From Thecaphora thlaspeos (Eukaryota; Basidiomycota; Ustilaginomycetes; Urocystidales; Glomosporiaceae), in the NCBI GenBank assembly GCA_900291925.1, contig UWYS01000019.1:310001-374000 (forward strand): a stretch of 64,000 nucleotides of DNA, read 5' to 3'. The notes below the pieces were generated by a model. The model saw only the letters and a list, made by a program, of their open reading frames with translations. It searched no databases and had not been told where the DNA came from. Every line of letters starts with the position of its first letter. Positions within the stretch are counted from its first letter, which is position 1. Position numbers and translations under genes: made by a program. Positions 10,246 to 21,351 of the stretch are shown piece by piece.

Positions 10246-10983
10246 ATGACGTCTCTGCTGCGTCGCACCTTCTTCCGACCACTCTCCACCATCCTTTCAA
10301 GCTGCAGTTCCACCTCTTCCACCCTTCGTCTCATGTCCTCCAACCCTGGACCAGACCTAACGAAATGGACGATTTCTCAACTACAACGCGAAACGAAGCG
10401 ATACGGCTTCAAGGCAAGTCGATCTCGTTCTGTTCTTCTTGACCAGCTTCGCGCTGTATACATTACTCTTTCCCAACAACTCGACGGTGAAGTTGTAGAA
10501 GTCGGATTCGTTCCGAACGATATACGACAATCTCTCGACCAAGATCAGGATGCAAACGATACAGAGCAAAAGGGGAAAACAAGACAAACGGAAGAACATG
10601 TAATACACCTCTCATCGAGTCAAGAAGAGGGTGATACGACACGACAACTTCGTCTTGAAGCTGCTTCCCCCTCTCCCTCCCCCTCTTCTTCCACCTCTTC
10701 TTCAGACGTACCACTCTCCACTCTCTTCCCCCCCAATCAAACGACACCATCAACAATCCTACCATACCAACACTTCATTCCGGCAATCAAGCAAGATCCA
10801 CAACTCTACTCTCGAATACTACGCTTCGAACCTATACCCTTCGATGAGATTGTCAGCGTTCTAGCGAAAAAAGGTATACACATCGATAGCGGTAGGAAGA
10901 AGGAACTCTTGAAGACTTGGTTGGATAGACAGGCCATTTGCTTCTACACGGCCGAGTTGACGGGTAGCAGGTCGAGGCATTGA
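10246..10983 (+). CDS. SLX4: SLX4-domain protein, structure-specific endonuclease regulatory subunit
   Basis: Single exon, 245 aa from the ATG at 10246 (CCACCATGAC context; the frame is open further 5' but that part is translated leader-like Ser/His runs). Two motifs identify it: a SAP-like helical segment near residues 40-70 (LTKWTISQLQRETKRYGFKA) and the C-terminal Slx4 fold near 180-240 (QLYSRILRFEPIPFDEI, then FLD-like TWLDRQAICFYTAE). Slx4 binds the nuclease Slx1 through this C-terminal domain and helps resolve branched DNA. Most fungal SLX4 proteins are 400-900 aa, so this is close to a domain-only version with an Asp/Glu- and Ser-rich linker between the two conserved parts. MSSNPGPD at about residue 30 could be an alternative start. 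Confidence 0.75.
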   Translation: MTSLLRRTFFRPLSTILSSCSSTSSTLRLMSSNPGPDLTKWTISQLQRETKRYGFKASRSRSVLLDQLRAVYITLSQQLDGEVVEVGFVPNDIRQSLDQDQDANDTEQKGKTRQTEEHVIHLSSSQEEGDTTRQLRLEAASPSPSPSSSTSSSDVPLSTLFPPNQTTPSTILPYQHFIPAIKQDPQLYSRILRFEPIPFDEIVSVLAKKGIHIDSGRKKELLKTWLDRQAICFYTAELTGSRSRH

Positions 10984-11819
10984 CACGAGGGTCATTCGCC
11001 GCGCACGCACACACACAGCAACATCGAGGGTTCACAGGCACACGCAGCAATCGAGATTTGACACCAATGGAAAATGACTGGACCGGCCAGCTATGTGCGT
11101 GCCTTTCTGAATACGTCGACGAGGGATAGCAAAAGACAAAATGACGACAGCGAAGAAGTTAAAGAAAAAAGACGCAGATGGAACAGGAGCAGGGAGAGAC
11201 GCTGTTTCTATGCCCGCGGACGATCTACCGAAACCGGAGTGAGAGATGAAGCCGAAAGAAGGGAGGGGTCCGCATCGGATGGGACGTATTGAGATTGAGG
11301 ATGGGTAGAGTCGAAAAGTGCGATCTGCGACCGCCTACGGCCAGCGAGGCGGAGAGGTTGATGATTCCCTTCAGCAAGGCCTCCTTTTCGCTACACCGAA
11401 TCCTATCGAGCCGAAGGGCAGGGGAAGAAAAGGAGGAGAGGGCGACGGGACGGGTGACTACGAGCTTCAAGCCTTGCAGCTGTTCAAGGAACCGCGAGAT
11501 GGTCGAAAGAGGGTGGGCGGAGGGGAAGGGAGAAAAGAGTCAGGAAGAAAGGAAAGAGAAGAGAAAGAAGTGGAGAAAGAAAGAGTCAGGAAAGGAAAGA
11601 AAAAAAGAGGGAAAGGGTACGTCTCGTATCCTTGGCATATGGTCGGACTTTGCGTGAGGGGGCTGCCGTCCATCGAACGCAATGTGTGTATGGGGTGAAA
11701 CGGAGATGACGAGACGACAGACTAGAAGCTGGGAAGTCGGAGGCGGCCCGTCCAGCCACCCGGCCGTCCAGGATCGTTCCCGTATGCGAGGTCAGGAAGA
11801 AGAGGACGTCGCAAGATAT
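10984..11819. other. Intergenic region between convergent SLX4 and GH128 genes
   Basis: Purine-rich on the plus strand (11500-11610 is mostly A and G), with short overlapping frames but no start, domain or splice pattern. It is most likely the 3' untranslated regions of the two convergent neighbours. Nothing else is seen. Confidence 0.5.
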
Positions 11820-13028
11820 TTACCTCTTGTGTCCCTTGCCACGACCCTTGGCGTGGTGGCGGTGCTTGGGCCTGCGCGTCTGAGACTTGTGACCGATGTG
11901 CTTGGTCTTCTTCTTGCCGCCGGATTCGGCGAGGCGCGAGGATCCGACGCTCTTGCTGTCGGACTTCTCGTCGTCGTCATGCATGTTGCTCTTGGTGCTG
12001 CTGCTGCTCGAGGACTTGGTGTAGCTTTGCAACAAGGACGACGACGACGACGACGACGACGAGATTTGGGACCACTGCTCCGTGCTCCAGCCTTGCGGGT
12101 ACTGCTCGTTGGCCATCCTGCGGCGACAACGACGCCGAGAAGAGAGTGACGCGTTCATGTCAGCTTCGCACTTTCTACTCGAGGCCTACCAACGCGCTAG
12201 CATACGCAGCCTGGGCGTCACGGTGACGACGACCACTCACCACTTGAACAGGCTCCTCATGGATCCGTCATTGTTAAAGAAGGCGCCGAGGTTGCTCAGG
12301 AAGTTGTCCGGCGGGTTGTCGATGGCGAAGCATCCGGTCCAGATGGCGCGGGAGACCTTACCGCTGGTCTGCATCCAGGTGATGGCCTTCTGGACGAATG
12401 CGTCGATGTCCTGCTGGCTGGGTCCGCTCTGCGAGGTGAGGCCCATCTCGGTGATCCAGAGCTCGTGACCCGGGTAGACGGCCGAGACGTTGTCGACGTA
12501 GGTCTGGAACTTGGCGAAGTCGTCCTTGCCTCCGTACCAGTGGGCGGCGATGAAGCCGATGTCGCAACCCTTGCAGGCGGCCTTGAACTCCTTAAGCCAG
12601 TCGATGCTCCAGCAAAGCTGCGGGGTCGAGACCTTGATGCCCTGCTCGGCGAGAGGCTGGAGCTCCTTGAGCCAGGCGGCCGCAGCCGCCTGCGGACTCA
12701 TGTTGGCCTGGCTGGGGCAGTCAGCCTCGTTGAAGGCGAGAACGTGCTGAGGCTTGTTCTTCTTAATCTCCTGCTTCCTCTTCTCCCAGTCGGCCTGCTT
12801 CGAGGTGCCCCAGTACATGGGGACGTACTCAAAGCCCTGGTTGTCGAGCTGGTCGACGGGGCCATCGGCCCAATGGTGGTAAAAGGTGAGAAGGTTGCCG
12901 AGATCCTTTGCGGCCCAGCGGTCATCGATGCCCCATGCGAGGCCGCGCTGCAGGCCACAGAAGGCGGGCGAGATGAGCGGGATGAGGAAGAGGACGAGAA
13001 GAGGGAGCTGCTGTAGTAGCTTGAACAT
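11820..13028 (-). CDS. Glycoside hydrolase family 128 (Asl1-like) secreted beta-glucanase
   Basis: Two exons: 13028-12241 and 12117-11820, with a GTGAGT donor and CGCCGCAG acceptor; 361 aa. Residues 1-25 form a signal peptide (LLVLFLIPLISPAFC). The catalytic TIM-barrel domain follows and carries the family signatures AFNEADCPSQANMSP and HELWITEMGLTSQ; the two Glu are the expected acid/base and nucleophile. GH128 enzymes cut beta-1,3-glucan and act on the fungal wall. The second exon adds an unusual tail: a poly-Ser run encoded by a GAC/TCG repeat, an acidic patch, then a strongly basic end (KGRGKGHKR). The join is supported by frame (TG|G gives Trp). Without splicing the first exon would stop right after FKW. 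Confidence 0.85.
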
Positions 13029-13404
13029 CTTGGAGAGAGTCGATTGGGGGAGGAAGGGTTGGTGGTGGCGGTGGCGGTGGTGGGAGTCGATTAAGGGGGC
13101 TCAGGTCGTGAGGTGGGGGAGGTGGCGAGCGAGAGAGGAGGTGAATGTCGGGAGTAGTGTGAGCGGGCGGGAGTGAGTGAGGAGAGAGAGAGGGAGAGGG
13201 AGGAGGCGGTTGACGATGTCCAGCAGCGTCAATTGCAACAAAAAAGGGAGGGTGGTGGTGAAGGTGCGAAAGAAAGGGGCCAAGGAAGCCTCGGGGCGTT
13301 AGAAAAGGGTCGCCGCCTCAAATGAAGCCCCGCTCGCCGCGCGGCCGCCCTTGGCCACACGCTGCCTCCCGGCGGCGGTCGGCACACCACAGCATCAGCA
13401 GCAT

Positions 13405-13457
<53 letters not shown>

Positions 13458-15119
13458 CCGTGACAAAGTCCGCCAGCACAATCACCAAACTGTATCAGCC
13501 AAGCACATTACTGCCGCAGAGTAAATCATGGTACGTAGAGCACCGAGCACCTGGCCTAACAAAGGGCCATCCCGCCCACCATCTCCCGCAAAAAGGGTGG
13601 CAAGGGCCCCCGCTCCTGCCTACCAGCTTGCCGTGGCTGTCCGTATGTAGGTTGTCATCCATCACCATCTGTGCAGCACGCTCGGGAAAGAAGGGGGCCG
13701 CCGGGTGAGGGCCAACGTACAGAAGGATCGGGACTGCCGTCGCAATTATTAAGAATTCACTCCGACGCCACTCCACGGAAGCCAGAGGCAGAACAGCTGC
13801 ACTGTAGCATTCCACCGCAGGCAAGAGGCTACGCGGCAACGGCGAGGGGGGTAAAGGGCGTATGTAAGCGCAGCAGCTTGCTTCTGTCGTCCCTGCTAGG
13901 AGCCCCTGTCCTTGTCAATCGTCCCCGCGACCTCCAAACAATAACTACGATGAACGGCCAGGCGAGCAAGTGGGCTGACGAACAAACAACGAGCTACCTT
14001 AGGGTTTGGGCTGAGAAAGTCACACGCAAGATCGCCACGCAAACCCGCCCACTCAGGTGCTGGGTTAGGGCACCTTTGGCTTCGGACGAGGAGCGAAAGA
14101 GGCAGAGAGCAAGGCTCTCGTCCCGTGCGTCTGCGCGTGGCGACGACGACGGGGGGCACCCTGGAAGTGGCACCCTGTTTCCTGTCGATGGTGCTCGTGG
14201 TTTCGCCTTGATCAGGCGCAGCACGAGTTGAGTTGGGTGAGGCGACTGACCCTGTTTGGCCGGCGACAGCTTAGGTTGCAGAGAACGTCCTAGCTGCGGC
14301 GGACCTTGAAGCTTTAGCCACCCCTTTTCTCCCGGCCGGCATATCACCTCTCTGCGCTACGTTTGGAGGTAAGCGTTTCCGGTTCTGCCAGGTTGCCCGC
14401 AGCTTGGCGCGCGTCCCTCACAGCCGCCATCAACGTCGACGGCCTCTAGCGATCCATCCCCCGTTTCTTGTCGTTCGGGCTGGTCTACGCGCTACGGTGC
14501 GACGTACATCAAGGTGTACGTTGTGTCCAGGTTCGCGTCTAACGCCGGTCAGGTCCATCCGTTAGCTCGCGGCGGCGCATGTTTGCAGATGCTATGTAGA
14601 CACAGCGCTTGAGTCCTGCGCAGGTCGCTTGGGCGTTGTATCTCTCGGTCCTGCATCCACTCTCACGCCCACCCGCTTCCGCCGGCAAATCACTACGTAG
14701 TTACAACCGGGAAGGGGTCCTCACCGTCGTTTCGTACGAGAGACATAAGTGTCTCTTCCGACTGACCACCTCGACTACACCTCGACGTGGTAGTTGAATG
14801 GAGCCTACCATCCAATTTGCTTCCCCAGACCACTGCTGCAGCTTCGCAATCTTTGACGCTCTCTCATCTATCCCGATGCTTTGACCAGTCGCGGGATTGT
14901 TCCCGTCTCGTCTCACGCTAAGAGGGGGGCTCTGCGCACCAAGCAGTGCAACGTGCAAGCAGGCAAGCTAAATAGGCCTACAATAGGAGAGTCTAACGTT
15001 CTGTTTCCGACGCTCCACAGCTACTGTAGTCAATACCTATGATACATCGAGTCCCAATACATAGACTCACACGGAAGGGAGCCCAGAGAGAGGTCCGAGT
15101 CCGGGGTATTAGCCTGGCT
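13029..15119. other. Two-kb gene-poor stretch
   Basis: The first 300 bases are the GH128 promoter, with GT-rich and CT-rich tracts. A CAG triplet tract follows. From 13.5 to 15.1 kb no frame shows a domain, membrane segment or splice series, and I see no transposon ends. Confidence 0.45.
13391..13457. repeat. CAG trinucleotide microsatellite
   Basis: About 22 units, starting as an interrupted CAG/CAT mix and becoming pure CAG from about 13406. It lies outside any supported gene, about 360 bases upstream of the GH128 start. Confidence 0.9.
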
Positions 15120-17620
15120 CTAATGCAAACCCTCCTCACCACCTCCAACCAGCACCCCAAATCCAGCCGCGACCAGCGTACATCCAAGCACGCTCGCCAG
15201 CTTCAGTTTGCGTCCCAGCAACACATCCGCAATCTCTACCAACACCGTCGTCATCAGGCAGCTTACGCTCGCCAATACCGGTCCCCACAGCGAGAGAAGG
15301 ATCATGAACGCCGCATTGAAGAAGATGCCGCACGTCACCACCACGCCGATCGAAAAGACCGTCCACAGATTGGGCGGCAGTTCGAACGTCTCCCAACCAA
15401 GCAAGTGCGAGATGGGAAGACCGATCCAGAGACAGCACAGCGTCACCAATCCTATCCCCGACGTCATCAGGTTGGCGTGTAGGCCGAAGGGTAAGGGCGG
15501 TGGGATCGAGGTGTCGCGGTGGATGGCAAAGGCTGACGTCGAGGACCCGCCGCACTCAGGATGACCATCGTGATCTGTCGCTGCGGCGCGGCTCTGTCGT
15601 TTGGTGGAGGCGTACGAGGGGTTGCGGTGTAGCCGATGCGCACCGTGCTGGATCTCTTCCACCTCGCCTACACCCAGCTCGCTCTCGGTCACGTCGCTCT
15701 CGTCGTCACCGTACTGGACCGCCTTCGACTGCACCGTGACGCCGTTGCCGTTGCTGCCGGCCTTTTTGGGATCCGCCGCGCCACCACTGTTATCGTCGGC
15801 CAGCTCGGCGGGCGGCGTCATCGTCTGGTAGTCGCCAATGTTGGGTCGGTTCCAGATCGATGCCCTCTCCCCTGCCTGCTGTAGCGACGATAGCCTCGCG
15901 TCGCCGTCCGGTTCGTCATCGTCGACGTCGCCGAGGACGTGCAGTCTCTCGTCTTCGGTCGGACTGTGGTCGCGTTTCCCGCCGCCGCCGCCGTCCGCAC
16001 CCCTGTGCGCCTCGTTGAACAGGCTTTGCTCTTCAGGGCCGCGGCCGGGAAGGTCGTCAGAGATCGAGGTGCGATACTCGACGTAGCTCCTCGCCCGTCT
16101 ATTGCCGCCGCCGCCGCCGCCGCCACTGCTACTGCTGCCTACGGCCGAATAGAGGTCGCGCTGCTTCCCTTCGTCCGGCAGCGTCCCGATCAGCTTGAAG
16201 GCCATCTCGTACGCCGCCATCGTGACCGCGCCGATCAGGGCGAGCAGGTTGCCGAGCATCGGGTTCGAGAAGGAAGGAGGAGAATTGGAAGGTGGCTCAT
16301 CTCCCGAGTCAGCTCGTGTCATGATCAGGTCTTGCACAGTGGTGGTGACTGCCCGTGTGATCAGCGTTGCGGCTGCGTGGGCCGTTGCGTTGCCCGTGGC
16401 GGGCGCTTCCGGCTTTCCATAGACAGGGTCTACCTCCTTGGGCTGCTTACGATGGTCGGCGCCACCGTAGGCTACCACCACCACGCCGATGCACGCCAGC
16501 AGCACGGAAAACACCTTTCTCTGGAGGAGATGAGAAGGGGAGGGACGGGAGTGGGACGCAAAGTCTTTTGCATCAGTCTGTAATGACGCTCCTTCGATCC
16601 AATACTAGCCCATTGACCGACCGCCGTACACTCACCTTTTGCCACTTCTCGCCGAGAAAGCACACGGAGAACACGAGCGCCCATACGGAAAAGGTGTTGT
16701 AGATGGCAGTGATGTCGGCCATCGATGTCATTGGCACGGCCGAATACCAGCTGAGAGCAGGTATCGTGATGCCGAGCGTGAGGATGCCGAGCAGGCCCGA
16801 AAGCTTGATGGCATTGAAACCGATGCGATCCTCCATCCACTCGCCCAAGGAGCGGCGATGACGCGACCGAGCATTGAAAGAGCCGTCGTTGCCGTCCTCG
16901 AGGTCGACCTGGTTTCCCTCTGCGTCCGGCTCAGCGCCTCGCCCGCTGGCCACGCTGAGGCGCCGTCGGAGCGCATCGGGACCCTGGAGGGGCAGGGGAG
17001 CCGATGGAGTACGAAGCTGCCAGCGCAGGTTCTGCGAGATAAGGTGGAGATAGTGGAAGAGCGGGAACTTTGTTCCGTAGCAGAGGAGGGCGAGGTGCAT
17101 GGGAAACAAGACCGTGAATGCGCTGTGGCCGAGGTAGCTGGGGAGAGCAAGAAGGACGCAAGAAAAGACAAGACCAGCGGGAAAGTAGTGGTTGTCGGAG
17201 GTCAGTGATAGACAGCCGCTATTACTCCTAGAGAGCTGGCTCGACCTGTGGTGTGCACCCTCCCACTTACAGCGACAGGAAAGGCTTGCGGTAGTTGAGG
17301 CCTTGCTGAACATACTGAGCCGTCTCTGTCTGGAGCGTGTAGGCTATGAGGCTGAGGAAGAATGCACCGACCGCCTGTAGTTGGTACGAGAGCGAAACAG
17401 TTTCAGAAAGGGGCCGGTCGAAGCTTGTCAGCCTCTTGAGCGCGTACGTTTGCTCTGAGCTTGTGGGGCGGCCGGTTTTAGCTGTGCTCACCTTGTTACC
17501 GCCGGGGAGTTTGATGAACTGGCGTTTGAAGTGCTTGGCTGCCGGAGCATGGCGACGGGTACCGGAGGCGTGGTCTATTGATGTCCAGCTGGGATGGGAT
17601 TGTGCTGCGGGCCTCGACAT
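15120..17620 (-). CDS. DMT-superfamily transporter, SLC35F/EamA-like
   Basis: Four exons, all joining in frame: 17620-17492, 17374-17271, 17137-16636 and 16520-15120, giving 711 aa. The N-terminal half starts with AVGAFFLSLIAYTLQTETAQ and continues with the Y-N-KP-F pattern of SLC35F-type carriers (GLNYRKPFLSLYLGHS). At least nine hydrophobic segments are visible, such as LSGLLGILTLGITIPALSWY, KVFSVLLACIGVVVVAY and MLGNLLALIGAVTMAAYEMA. An acidic, Ser/Gly-rich loop of about 220 residues (roughly 350-570) separates the last four segments, longer than usual in the family. Likely in the vacuolar or another internal membrane; the substrate cannot be predicted. It is divergent from SEC20, with start codons 456 bp apart. 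Confidence 0.82.
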
Positions 17621-18076
17621 GGTGCGAGGGGGACGGGGCTGCTGTGGGTCCGTCCGTGTGACGACAGCGATGGGAAGAGGGCGGTGTCGAGAGCTTGTCT
17701 GAGGCGTCGCATTCGGCCAGGCTCTAGGGCGGAGAGTAGGTGCTGGTGCTGCGCTTCAAGAATCTGGCTGATGAGATAGGGTCGAGGGGGGAGCGTGGGG
17801 GCGAGGAGCGAAGTGGTGGTGGTGGTGGTGGGCGTCGTGCCAAGTGAAGAGGAAGCTGGGCCAGCTGGCGCGCCTCCACTCGCCTGGCGGCAGGGGCAGG
17901 GGCAGGCAGCGTGCTGGCTGGCAGTAGTCAACAGCAGCCTAACTTGGTGGCACGCGCACGGGGCACGCCGCCCTGCCCTGACAGCGCAAAATATTGCTTC
18001 TTGGTCGTCCTCGCCTCTTTCTCCAGCCTCCTTCCCGCTCTCTTCTCTGCTACCGCGCCCCATCTCAGCCACACAC

Positions 18077-19467
18077 ATGATGTCAACATCCACCCCGACA
18101 CCCCCGCTATCCCTTTCAGCAGACCTGCTGGCGTTGCATGCGAGCTTTCAACGCTCCGACAACGAGATCCACGGCTTCCAGCTCTCCCGCCTTCAGTCCT
18201 GCTCCACCGTGGCCGACCTCGCAGACTACGAGGCAGAGATCACCGTATCCATCGACGGCCTCAAACGTACCCTTACACACCTCGAACTCGCAGTCGACGA
18301 TGCAGAGACCGCGAGAGAGCGAAAGCAACTGGCCGCCCTCGTCGCCGACCTAAAGCGTCAGCTGGAGCTGTGAGTGCAGGCTGAGGACGAGATGGCTGGA
18401 CACGTCTGTCGACGGAGACACCGGCTGACGATGTTCGATCTCGGTGTGAGCACAGTACGAGACAGGCGACCAGGAAGGCCCTCGTAGCGGCTCGTCGTAA
18501 CGTCAAAACCTCGCGCACCGCCTCGGCCCGGGAAGGATTGCAGCTCGCCGCCGATAGCGCAAAGGAGAGGACAGGCGGACGGGGCGGAGGATCAAGGTGA
18601 GTTCGAGAGACCTGCTTTCGTGCTTTCGCGCTCTATAGCCCACCGATAGACCGCTGAACCCCTCTCAACTACTCCCTTACGGTATCGCCCACGCTCTGCC
18701 CTGCCCGCGTGTCTGACGCCCACAGCGGCCAAGACAAGCTCATGACGACCTCGCAAGACGTCACCGACGCCCTTCGGCGCACCGTCACGCTCATGTCTTC
18801 GGAACTCGAAAAGTCCGCCCTCTCCTCGTCACTGCTCGAGGAATCCTCCCAGACGCTCACCACGCTCTCGTCGCAGTACGGCTCCCTCTCGACGCTCATG
18901 ACCAACTCGGCCCAGATCATAAAGTCGATGGAGCGACAGGACCTGATCGGCAAGGGAATGCTGGCGGCCTCGATGCTCTTTTTCCTCTCGTGCGTCGCCT
19001 ACATCCTCTACGTTCGACTCATCAGCCGCGGTTTCGGCGTGGTGGGCTTCTTCTGGAGACTTCTTGGCTTCGGCAGGCTCTTTGGCGGTGGTGCGAGGTC
19101 GCTCGGAGACGTAAAGGAGAAGATGGAGATGGCCAAACAGGCGGCGGCGACGACGACGTTGGCGGTCAAGCAGGCGGTCGAGTCGGTCGAGCCTGGGTTG
19201 GTGGCTACCGCCGTCAGCTCGGCCGCCATGGTGGCTACTACCACCGCCGCCGCTGCGCCGCCTCCGCCATCTCAGCAGCAGGCCGAGATCGTAGTCGAGC
19301 AAGCGCCATGGGACGGACAGGGTGATCTAGATGAGGACGGAGAGTGGGTGGACGAGGAAGAGGGAGAGCTGGTCGAGACGGTCGTCGTTCCAGAGGATCT
19401 GTTCGACAGCGACCCAACCACCTTGACACGGCACAACACCCGACCGACCGAGCGGGTGGAACTGTAG
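18077..19467 (+). CDS. SEC20: Sec20-type SNARE (BNIP1 family), ER-Golgi retrograde transport
   Basis: Three exons: 18077-18369, 18456-18596 and 18726-19467; 391 aa. Sec20 is a t-SNARE of the ER that receives COPI vesicles from the Golgi. The coiled Q-SNARE region spans about residues 145-210, with the conserved start SGQDKLMTTSQDVTDALRRT and LLEESSQTLTTL in the middle. It is followed by a single membrane anchor (GMLAASMLFFLSCVAYILYV). Two consecutive ATGs (18077 and 18080) could serve as start. After the anchor comes an unusually long lumenal tail of about 160 residues that is Ala/Pro-rich then acidic, ending RVEL rather than the HDEL retrieval signal of yeast Sec20. The N-terminal helices (residues 1-140) fit the family. 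Confidence 0.85.
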
Positions 19468-19607
19468 CGTCTCCCCGGTCCGTGAACATTGCTTGAGCGC
19501 CATTCGACATCTTGCCAGCCCGTCAATCTGTACAACTAGACATATACATCTTTGCAAAACGAGACAGATGGGAGACCATCTAAGAACAACGAAAAGACAG
19601 TTCGACA

Positions 19608-20529
19608 CTAAGCAGAGGCGGATTTTGGAGCGGATTCTGGAGTCGGCTGGTTGACAGGCGTCGTCGGTGCCGTGAGGACTTTGTGGCCGAGACGGGGCGC
19701 CGATGTGGCCGTGACGAATTCGGTCGGGACCGGGAGCTTGGCCGAGGCGAGTCGGAGCGCTGTTGCGTTGGGTGAGGAGGAGTAAGAGACAGATTAGTGA
19801 CGATGGTCTCTGACGAAGGGAGACGATAGGGGCTCAAACGGTGGGCAACGTACCCTCTTTGGCGACCTCAAGACGGATCTCTACCGGTCCGCCGATCTCA
19901 AAGATGACTTTACCCATCGATGCGCTGTCGGTATGGGGCGGAGCAGGACGGAGCGATGAAGTTCCAGTCAGTGCTCTTTCTTGGGTACCGCGACTCTTTG
20001 CTACTCCTTGCACTGCGAAAGAGACGTCAAGCGAGACTCACCTGCAAGCCCAGTACTCGAAGGCTCCCTTTCCTTTACCCATACGTGTCTCGTTACCCTT
20101 GACGCATACAGGAACGTCGGGGAACACCCTGAGAAAGACCTGAGCGCCCTTGATAACCTTCAACTTCTTCTTGAGTGCGGTCTCGGCGGCAACGAGCTGT
20201 TTTGCCGAGAGTTTTGCAGGTGCAAGGAGACGCAGACCGTATGCGCCTTGCTGGACCGTGGTTCCCTTGAGCGATCCGCCGGTGTTGAAGGGAAGACGGA
20301 TCTTGTGCGCCTTGCGGTACTTTGTGCGGCGAGGCGCTAATTGTGACCTGTGTCGGACGGCGCCGAGTGTGGGGACGGAGGGGGAGATTGTGAGGCGGAG
20401 ACAAGGACGGGCGGAGAGGAGGTGGAGAGATCTTGTGCTGCTGGAGATGGAGGAGGTGCTGGTAGGAGCGGTGCGGGCGGACGAGGTGAGGCCCATGCGG
20501 ACGAAGGACGAGGTTATTGAAGAGAGCAT
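19608..20529 (-). CDS. MRPL16: Mitochondrial large-subunit ribosomal protein uL16m
   Basis: Three exons: 20529-20042, 19924-19854 and 19759-19608; 236 aa. The start [13 protein letters not shown] begins a basic, Ser-rich mitochondrial presequence. The uL16 core follows: [17 protein letters not shown], the [19 protein letters not shown] region, [20 protein letters not shown], and, across the two introns, [11 protein letters not shown] and [15 protein letters not shown]. These match bacterial L16 in order and spacing, including the MGKGKG and FEIGG signatures. uL16 lies near the peptidyl-transferase and tRNA sites. The C-terminal 30 residues are Thr/Pro-rich and species-specific. An in-frame extension upstream of the chosen ATG looks like leader sequence. 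Divergent from the BET1-like SNARE. Confidence 0.92.
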
Positions 20530-20816
20530 GGCTGCGTGTGTGTGTGTGTGTGAATGTGAATGCCTGGGAGTGTGGGCGGTGGTCGCTGAGATGCGGCAAA
20601 AGCAAAGGTGGAAGGTGCGATGGTGCTGACGATGCCGACGATGGACGAGGATTGGTTGTTGGTTGGCGGGAGCGAAGGGCCGATTATTCGCGAGCGCCCT
20701 CACACGGACGCTGCGCTCCATTTGCCGCCTTTCTTCCGACGGCACAGAGGCGCGGCTCCGGGCTCGCGCAGCCTGGGGTGGCGGTCGCTTGATGTCACCG
20801 GCACCGAGCTGCTGAC

Positions 20817-20859
20817 TGGCTGGCTGGCTGGCTGCCTGCCTGCCTGCTCCACATGCACG

Positions 20860-20888
<29 letters not shown>
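20817..20888. repeat. GGCT/GCCT tetranucleotide tract followed by (AT)n
   Basis: A run of GGCTGGCTGGCT passing into GCCTGCCTGC, then GTATAT repeated to 20888, about 14 AT units. It lies in the 518-bp promoter region shared by MRPL16 (minus) and the SNARE gene (plus), so length variation could affect either promoter. Confidence 0.9.
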
Positions 20889-20890
<2 letters not shown>

Positions 20891-21047
20891 TTCCTTTCCC
20901 TACCGCCGTGGGCCTCGCTTGCTTGTCCAACCCGCCACCACTACCGTAACCCCTGAGATCACTCTTCCTACACACCACCATCACTCTTTTCCACTTCGCC
21001 ACGACCACGTCCACCGCCACCTTCTCACGTCCCCCACCTACCGCCCA

Positions 21048-21344
21048 ATGTCGACCGCGGACCGCGTCTACGAGCAGCAGAACGACAGTGCCCTCGACGC
21101 TCTCTACTCCAAAGTCTCTTCCCTCCGCTCCGTCACGCTCGACATCCACGACGACTCCGAACGCCAGCGCACCGCCATCCTCTCCACCACCTCCGATCAG
21201 TTTGACAACTTCGGCTCCTCCCTCTCCCGCACTTCGGGCCACCTCGGCCGCACCATCTCTCAGAGCGCAAGCAACCATCGCTTGACGCTCTACATCGTCG
21301 CGGGCTTTGTTGGACTCTGGCTGCTCTGGAAACTCTTCCGCTAA
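21048..21344 (+). CDS. BET1: Small tail-anchored SNARE, BET1/SFT1 type
   Basis: Single exon, 98 aa. It has a short N-terminus with the conserved ENDxxLxxLxxKVxxL pattern (QNDSALDALYSKVSSLRSVT), a SNARE coiled coil over residues 10-75 with the expected heptads and zero-layer polar residue, and a C-terminal anchor (LYIVAGFVGLWLLWKLF) ending Arg. Bet1 and Sft1 are Qc/Qb-type SNAREs in ER-Golgi and intra-Golgi fusion. The length matches yeast Sft1 (97 aa) and the lack of a long N-terminal extension fits it too, whereas the N-terminal pattern also fits Bet1, so the choice between them is open. The next gene starts only 7 bases after the stop codon. Confidence 0.82.
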   Translation: MSTADRVYEQQNDSALDALYSKVSSLRSVTLDIHDDSERQRTAILSTTSDQFDNFGSSLSRTSGHLGRTISQSASNHRLTLYIVAGFVGLWLLWKLFR

Positions 21345-21351
21345 ACGCACG

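Noticed and set aside
13322..13708. Poly-Ser open frame over the CAG tract
   Set aside because: The run of Ser comes only from the microsatellite; the flanks show no domain, start context or splice pattern.
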